Below, in pieces: positions 20,735 through 23,887 of a stretch of 23,887 nucleotides of DNA. Where the stretch lies: positions 1 through 23,887 of IMG/VR virus record IMGVR_UViG_3300045747_000289; one strand, 5' to 3'. The position numbers and the translations under genes are program-made. The notes under the pieces were generated by a model. It was not told where the DNA came from, did no database searches, and saw nothing but the letters and a program-made list of their open reading frames with translations. Position 1 is the first letter of the stretch, and each line of letters opens with the position of its first letter. The stretch is from a virus.

Positions 20735-21108
20735 TTTACTACATACGCCGGGTCAGGACTTGTAAAGTTACGTTTACGCATAACTGTTTTACCTACTAAC
20801 TGTTTCTGGCCACCGGTGTTCTTTAACACAAACGGGATATTGATGCTAGACAATAAATCTTTTAATACTGCTTCCGGGCGACGCATATTAGAAATCTGAA
20901 TACCGTTTGTTCGAAACTCTTTCTGAAACATTGCTACTAGCTCATCTGCTGTAATAGGTTTTCCGTTTCTTTCGTCATTTACACGATCAAAAAAATGTCT
21001 AGTAAACTCAACATCAATTCCCAACTTTGCCCACAAAGCATCGGCAACTTGTTCAACATGATCTAATTCAGGTTGAGTTATATCTTCAAATAGCTCGTAT
21101 ATTTTCAT
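20731..21108 (-). CDS. Conserved phage protein with prohead-protease-like N-terminus
   Basis: 125 residues. MKIYELFED opens the protein and contains LFE before Asp, compatible with the T4 prohead protease rule L/I-x-E. Then FTRHFFDRVNDERNGKPITADEL (about 35-57) and, at the end, GKTVMRKRNFTSPDPAYVV, patterns that recur in T4-like phages. The body could adopt a small toxin-like alpha/beta fold, but I cannot assign it. Possibly an internal head protein. Confidence 0.65.
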   Translation of the reverse strand: MKIYELFEDITQPELDHVEQVADALWAKLGIDVEFTRHFFDRVNDERNGKPITADELVAMFQKEFRTNGIQISNMRRPEAVLKDLLSSINIPFVLKNTGGQKQLVGKTVMRKRNFTSPDPAYVVK

Positions 21109-21109
21109 C

Positions 21110-21412
21110 TTATTGATCAGTGTTATTTGTTTGCTTTGTAACTATATCTGAAATATGTCGTTTAACAATCTCACCTGCCTGCTTTACTTTTTGATCCCAG
21201 TTATCTGTATTGAGTTGATCTTGTAAAAACTTGTATCCGGCTTCTGCGGCATCTTGTAATTGCTCGTATGTAGGTTTAGGGCCTTTTACAACTTGATTTA
21301 ACATGTTAAACACATTAGGGATAGTCTTCTTTACGTTCGCATAATACTCGTCCGCCTTTATTTGTACCCCGGCGTTAACTATGTTTTCAATTAATAGATC
21401 TTTTATTCGCAT
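21110..21412 (-). CDS. Small helical protein with prohead-protease-like N-terminus
   Basis: 100 residues. MRIKDLLIEN starts the protein, again fitting the L-x-E site after a short basic amphipathic leader, much like the next gene. The rest is helical and Lys-rich (KKTIPNVFNMLNQVVKGPK; KVKQAGEIVKRHI). There is no Shine-Dalgarno sequence; GATAAATA lies 4 nt before the ATG. Possibly a packaged internal protein (inference). Confidence 0.65.
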   Translation of the reverse strand: MRIKDLLIENIVNAGVQIKADEYYANVKKTIPNVFNMLNQVVKGPKPTYEQLQDAAEAGYKFLQDQLNTDNWDQKVKQAGEIVKRHISDIVTKQTNNTDQ

Positions 21413-21416
21413 TGAA

Positions 21417-21424
21417 TATTTATC
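21417..21424 (-). promoter_or_regulatory. GATAAATA element (late-promoter-like)
   Basis: Minus-strand GATAAATA, then TTCA and the ATG at 21412. If it acts as a late promoter, the mRNA would start at or near the start codon. Confidence 0.45.
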
Positions 21425-21427
21425 TCA

Positions 21428-21571
21428 TTAATTCTTCACAAAGTAAACATGATACAGTATAATGCATTGTAAAGTGATAACGACAACAGGAGCAACAGAT
21501 CTTAACAATTCCAGGCGATAATGGTATCGTTTTACCCATTTTTCGATTCGTTTTCCTCGCTTTTCTTCCAT
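21428..21571 (-). CDS. 47-residue membrane microprotein
   Basis: ATG at 21569-21571 with an ideal AAGGAG 6 nt upstream; 47 codons. A basic N-terminus (MEEKRGKRIEKWVKRYHYRL) precedes one hydrophobic segment (about 24-42). Probably an inner-membrane protein of unknown function. It sits just downstream of the tmRNA terminator and before the GATAAATA-led gene. Confidence 0.65.
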   Translation of the reverse strand: MEEKRGKRIEKWVKRYHYRLELLRSVAPVVVITLQCIILYHVYFVKN

Positions 21572-21604
21572 ATAATCTCCTTATATAGTAGTTATACATT
21601 CCAC

Positions 21605-21627
21605 ATAAGAAACCCGCCGAAGCGGGT
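21605..21627 (-). terminator. Intrinsic terminator after the tmRNA
   Basis: ACCCGC-TTCG-GCGGGT, a 6-bp GC stem with a UUCG tetraloop, followed by TTTCTT on the minus strand. It ends the csp-tmRNA transcript. Confidence 0.85.
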
Positions 21628-21960
21628 CCTTGTTAGTTTCTGTTACGAGGTATAACTACCCTAAGCGGCTGTTAAGCTGCTAATGCGTAAACTGAATCGT
21701 TTGCGGTTGTTTTTGTTTTACTTTTTACGACTATCTGTGTCGTGCTGTCTGCTTATGTACTCTTTGCGAAGTCGATCCTGTGTCATCCCCATCATAAAGA
21801 AACTATGTAATACACACCAATAAAAATAGTTTATCGGAACTGCAAGACACAGCAATATCTGATACCATTCTAAATGTTTCATAACTTCCCTTATGGTGGA
21901 GATGCCGGGCACTGCCCCCGGGTGTTCCACTTATTTCTATTTGCTTCGTACAGCAATAAC
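21628..21960 (-). ncRNA. ssrA: tmRNA, circularly permuted (two-piece) gene
   Basis: Order on the minus strand: acceptor piece, spacer, coding piece. The acceptor piece ends with a T-arm-like CCGGG-GGCAGTG-CCCGG (21921-21905), then CATCTCC-A-CCA (21904-21894). The coding piece starts GGGGATG (21790-21784). These strands form a perfect 7-bp acceptor stem with the G3-U70 alanine identity pair. GGATCGAC follows as in the tmRNA D-arm region. A hairpin ACGAC/GTCGT (21743-21727) and GTCGTAAAAAG match pseudoknot 1. The resume codon GCA at 21704 opens the tag ANDSVYALAA and TAA (21672). GGTA-GTTA-TACC with a later TAAC can form a small pseudoknot. ACAGCA in the coding piece can pair with TGCTGT (about 21955-21950) in the acceptor piece. 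Piece ends are approximate. The T-loop lacks the usual TTCRA. Confidence 0.88.
21718..21882 (-). CDS. Possible membrane microprotein inside the tmRNA gene
   Basis: An ATG at 21880-21882 with AAGGGAAG just upstream opens a 54-codon frame through the tmRNA spacer and into the coding piece, ending before the tag. The product MKHLEWYQILLCLAVPINYF continues hydrophobic to about residue 33 (WCVLHSFFMMGM) and ends basic (TQDRLRKEYISRQ, DSRKK). The downstream part overlaps RNA sequence conserved for tmRNA function, so the frame may be fortuitous. Low confidence, but the Shine-Dalgarno sequence and membrane profile are suggestive. Confidence 0.3.
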   Translation of the reverse strand: MKHLEWYQILLCLAVPINYFYWCVLHSFFMMGMTQDRLRKEYISRQHDTDSRKK

Positions 21961-21963
21961 CTT

Positions 21964-22167
21964 TTAGACTAACTGAATATTGCTAGCCTGAGGACCCTTT
22001 TGGCCTTGCGTAACTTCAAAAGTTACTGCTTGACCTTCGTCTAGGCTCTTATATCCTTGCGAGTTAATTTGACTGAAGTGTGCAAACAAGTCTGCTCCAC
22101 CGTTATCAGGGGTAATGAACCCGAAACCCTTAGGGGCGCTAAACCATTTTACTTTACCTGTTGCCAT
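21964..22167 (-). CDS. csp: Cold-shock domain protein
   Basis: 67 residues, the usual size of CspA-type proteins. [20 protein letters not shown] holds RNP1 (KGFGFI), and DLFAHFSQI corresponds to RNP2. The end [22 protein letters not shown] is standard. It binds single-stranded RNA/DNA and melts RNA structure, and could aid phage translation or antitermination. It has its own promoter (22195-22223), and the tmRNA follows within a few nt of the stop, apparently on the same transcript. Confidence 0.95.
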   Translation of the reverse strand: MATGKVKWFSAPKGFGFITPDNGGADLFAHFSQINSQGYKSLDEGQAVTFEVTQGQKGPQASNIQLV

Positions 22168-22194
22168 TGTGTTACCTTATTACCTTAAAAATTA

Positions 22195-22223
22195 ATTTTA
22201 CAACAATCTAGGAATGTTGTCAA
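22195..22223 (-). promoter_or_regulatory. Sigma70-type promoter of csp and tmRNA
   Basis: TTGACA (22223-22218), 17-nt spacer, TAAAAT (22200-22195), about 28 nt before the csp ATG. A small dyad CAACA/TGTTG (22201-22219) lies in the spacer. Confidence 0.8.
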
Positions 22224-22255
22224 CCTGACGAAATCCGAGGGCACAGTTCTTCGTC

Positions 22256-22279
22256 AAAAAGGATAGACTCTCACTATCC
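22256..22279 (-). terminator. Intrinsic terminator
   Basis: GGATAG-TGAGAGT-CTATCC followed by TTTTT on the minus strand, ending the PAAR transcript before the csp promoter. Between it and the PAAR stop lie CTAAATAATTTAG (22323-22311) and AAACCTGCATAG (about 22300-22288), the latter similar to the promoter motif seen elsewhere. Confidence 0.8.
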
Positions 22280-22335
22280 CAACCACGCTATGCAGGTTTG
22301 CTCCCTCTAGACTAAATTATTTAGTTCTGACTTAA

Positions 22336-22641
22336 TTAACCACCGGCAAATACATCAGAACTGCCGCCTGCGATCTTATCAGCACCGTCTACTGTGTCTC
22401 CGATCCTTGCTAGCGGTTTGCCATTGACAAATACTGTACCAGAACCCGAAACTGTTTCCCCCACTTCTCCGGAATGAACATCAGGAGGAATTCCTCCGTG
22501 TGGTGCCCAATCATCACCTACCCTGCTTACTGCAATTCCGTTTACAAACACATCACTACTTCCACCTGTACTCGGTCTTGGGAGGTACGGTCCATGCCCT
22601 GTTGTTTTATCGCCTATTCTTGCTATTGGTTGTGAACTCAC
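22336..22641 (-). CDS. PAAR-domain spike-tip protein
   Basis: 101 residues. PIARIGDKTTGHG (about 5-17), VFVNGIAVSRVGDDWAPHG (31-49) and VFVNGKPLARIGDTVDG (69-85) are the repeating PAAR-like strands with His residues for a bound metal. Equivalent to T4 gp5.4, which caps the central spike of the contractile tail and sharpens its tip. The start is GTG, chosen because GGAG lies 7 nt upstream and it overlaps the upstream stop (GTGA). Marks the phage as contractile-tailed. Confidence 0.9.
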   Translation of the reverse strand: MSSQPIARIGDKTTGHGPYLPRPSTGGSSDVFVNGIAVSRVGDDWAPHGGIPPDVHSGEVGETVSGSGTVFVNGKPLARIGDTVDGADKIAGGSSDVFAGG

Positions 22642-23084
22642 GGTTTTACTCCTGCTAATAATCCAGTTAGTATATCGGCAACTTTAGTGAAGCTATCAAC
22701 GATTACGTGGTCAACATATGTATCAGTTATTGTGCCCGAATCGTATGCTGTAGTAATTGTGTATGTGCAATCTGCAGATGTACTAGCTGGAGAATCAATC
22801 TTTATAAACTTTTGATACTCACCTGCATTTGGAGCAGTTGTTCCAGTTTTTAGATTAAAACTATTGTCGCGCCATGTGTACCCGATTGGGATAATAGTTT
22901 TATACATTCCCGATATTGTAACTAATCCAGAGATATCAGACGTAATTACAATGCCGGGGTCAACAAAACTTGCCGATACAACAGGAGCCGAAACTATAGT
23001 TGTTCCACTACTTGTATTAGTTACTAGTATGCCAACAGAGAACGCAGAATAAAAATTAGTGGTGTTCGCTGCCGGCGTAATCAT
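22638..23084 (-). CDS. Putative baseplate/tail structural protein
   Basis: 148 residues, Ser/Thr-rich and almost wholly beta (FSVGILVTNTSSGTTIVSAP; VTISGMYKTIIPIGYTW; DCTYTITTAYDSGTI), ending in a short helix VADILTGLLAGVKP. Composition and its GTGA coupling to the PAAR gene suggest a virion protein of the baseplate or spike region. No named family recognised. Confidence 0.6.
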   Translation of the reverse strand: MITPAANTTNFYSAFSVGILVTNTSSGTTIVSAPVVSASFVDPGIVITSDISGLVTISGMYKTIIPIGYTWRDNSFNLKTGTTAPNAGEYQKFIKIDSPASTSADCTYTITTAYDSGTITDTYVDHVIVDSFTKVADILTGLLAGVKP

Positions 23085-23092
23085 AAAACTAT

Positions 23093-23383
23093 TTAACTCA
23101 GTGCAATGCCAGTTGTACCAGTAAGATAGCTATCTGCCATTTCTTTCATGGTAGAATCGATGATGATAACTTTATCCTTTGGGAACTTGATTGTCTTCTC
23201 TGTGTCTACTGTGAACAACCACGGTTGCAATCCTAGTCCCTTAGGTCCTGCTACTAGCGTAAGGGGACGAGCGATACCGTAATGTGTATCTGTCTCTGTT
23301 GCTAGCTTGCCGATGATTTCTTCTCCTGTAACTAACTTCATAGTTACAACTTCGCCAATTGAGGCGCCTTTAGTGATAAGCAT
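23093..23383 (-). CDS. Small beta-barrel (LSm-like) protein
   Basis: 96 residues. VVTMKLVTGEEIIGKLATE (12-30) followed by HYGIARPLTLVAG and a strand ending KDKVIIID resembles an Sm/LSm-type barrel. Similar short proteins occur in T4-like phages of aquatic bacteria, often near ThyX or structural genes. RNA binding is inference. AAGGAT lies 6 nt before the ATG and overlaps the thyX end. Confidence 0.6.
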   Translation of the reverse strand: MLITKGASIGEVVTMKLVTGEEIIGKLATETDTHYGIARPLTLVAGPKGLGLQPWLFTVDTEKTIKFPKDKVIIIDSTMKEMADSYLTGTTGIALS

Positions 23384-23384
23384 T

Positions 23385-23887
23385 TTAATCCTTTACAAAT
23401 TCTGATGCCATTGGGAATACTTCCACAATAGCCTGTGCACACGCTCGAGCAACCGCTTGGTGCTCTTTTTGTGTACCGTTTGAGCTACGCAATTCAATGA
23501 AATGAATCCACGAGCGTAGTGTACCGTTCATATACAATCGACTAACTGTATTACCTTCGGGCAAAATAGATCGGGCTTGTTCTTTAGCAATACCTTTCTC
23601 GATTGCTTCTGCATATGTAGCCTTTACATAATCGATTAAGAATTTCTGTTTAGCATCCCACCATACTTGTAATTCAGCATCAGTCGTTTCTATGCTGTTT
23701 TGTCTATTTTTAGTATCTTGTAATCTTGCTTCCCGCAATACGAAATCTAGATCCTTTGTAGGGTCGGCGTATCGTTGGCTAAACTCTTGAAAGCTAAAGC
23801 TACGATGACGTAGTATTTGTCTTGCTATATCACGGGTTGTTTCGATCTCAATACACGCAGACACCATCTCTAGTGGGGACCAGTGTT
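23385..23887 (-). CDS. thyX: Flavin-dependent thymidylate synthase ThyX, 5' end beyond window
   Basis: The frame continues past the internal Met at 23867 to the right edge with HWSPLE, so the N-terminus is cut off. The ThyX motif RHRSFSFQEFSQRY (RHRxxSxxxxSxRY) is intact. The C-terminal LYMNGTLRSWIHFIELRSS region and the helix with EHQAVARACAQAIVEVFP complete the family pattern. ThyX makes dTMP from dUMP with FAD and methylene-tetrahydrofolate and supports phage DNA synthesis. Confidence 0.95.
   Translation of the reverse strand, partial: HWSPLEMVSACIEIETTRDIARQILRHRSFSFQEFSQRYADPTKDLDFVLREARLQDTKNRQNSIETTDAELQVWWDAKQKFLIDYVKATYAEAIEKGIAKEQARSILPEGNTVSRLYMNGTLRSWIHFIELRSSNGTQKEHQAVARACAQAIVEVFPMASEFVKD

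Noticed and set aside
21628-21790. Conventional one-piece tmRNA
   Set aside because: No T-arm and CCA occur between the tag and the terminator; the matching acceptor strand lies upstream, which requires the permuted order.
21883-21930. Longer start for the frame inside the tmRNA gene
   Set aside because: It would translate the T-arm and CCA end of the acceptor piece and uses a weaker start; only the ATG at 21882 has a ribosome site.
1-23887. CRISPR arrays, insertion sequences, integrase or attachment sites
   Set aside because: No regularly spaced direct repeats, transposase or recombinase motifs, and no target duplications were seen.

Overview
The window reads as part of a large T4-like (Myoviridae-type) double-stranded DNA phage genome. 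Almost every gene lies on the minus strand. Genes are short and packed, many joined by ATGA or TAATG overlaps. Virion-type genes (a PAAR spike-tip protein) sit beside nucleotide-metabolism genes (ThyX) and many small proteins without a recognisable function. Only one two-gene cassette (18613-19247) is on the plus strand. The host is not determined. A permuted tmRNA gene and a PlcP-Agt-like lipid cassette would fit a proteobacterium from fresh or marine water, perhaps an alphaproteobacterium, but this is inference.

Reading along the minus strand from the right: ThyX (cut by the window edge), a small beta-rich protein, a putative baseplate protein and a PAAR protein end at a terminator (22256-22279). 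A sigma70-type promoter then drives a cold-shock protein, followed directly by what I read as a circularly permuted, two-piece tmRNA gene (about 21628-21960). Its tag reads ANDSVYALAA and its acceptor stem carries a G3-U70 pair. Next come two small proteins with prohead-protease-like N-termini, an acetyltransferase-like/kinase-like fusion, the plus-strand lipoprotein cassette, a run of small conserved phage proteins (16014-18511), a large coiled-coil membrane protein, a complete ClpX, ribosomal protein bS21 and a tRNA gene whose anticodon counts as CTA. From 12.5 to 9.1 kb lie a zinc-ribbon protein and a metallophosphoesterase/glycosyltransferase pair that resembles the PlcP-Agt lipid-remodelling operon. 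From 9.1 to 3.1 kb lie a Pth2-like protein, a zinc peptidase, an NMNAT-Nudix enzyme, PnuC and a NadR-like NMNAT/riboside kinase, which together form an NAD salvage set. The left end has a lipoprotein, a bL12 C-terminal-domain protein, a macro-domain protein, a SLOG protein and a protein ending in the SSB-type tip MDDDIPF.

Three functional themes appear. (1) Translation and its quality control: tmRNA, ClpX (with ssrA-binding and ClpP-docking motifs), Pth2-like, bS21, bL12-CTD and a tRNA. (2) NAD and ADP-ribose metabolism: PnuC, NadR-like, NMNAT-Nudix, macro, SLOG. (3) Membrane lipid remodelling: PlcP-like and Agt-like.

Early-type expression appears to be organised by nearly consensus sigma70 promoters. 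Many have a -35 box inside or next to the end of the preceding gene, and several carry perfect inverted repeats over the -10 or start-site region. A GATAAATA element lies directly before several start codons.
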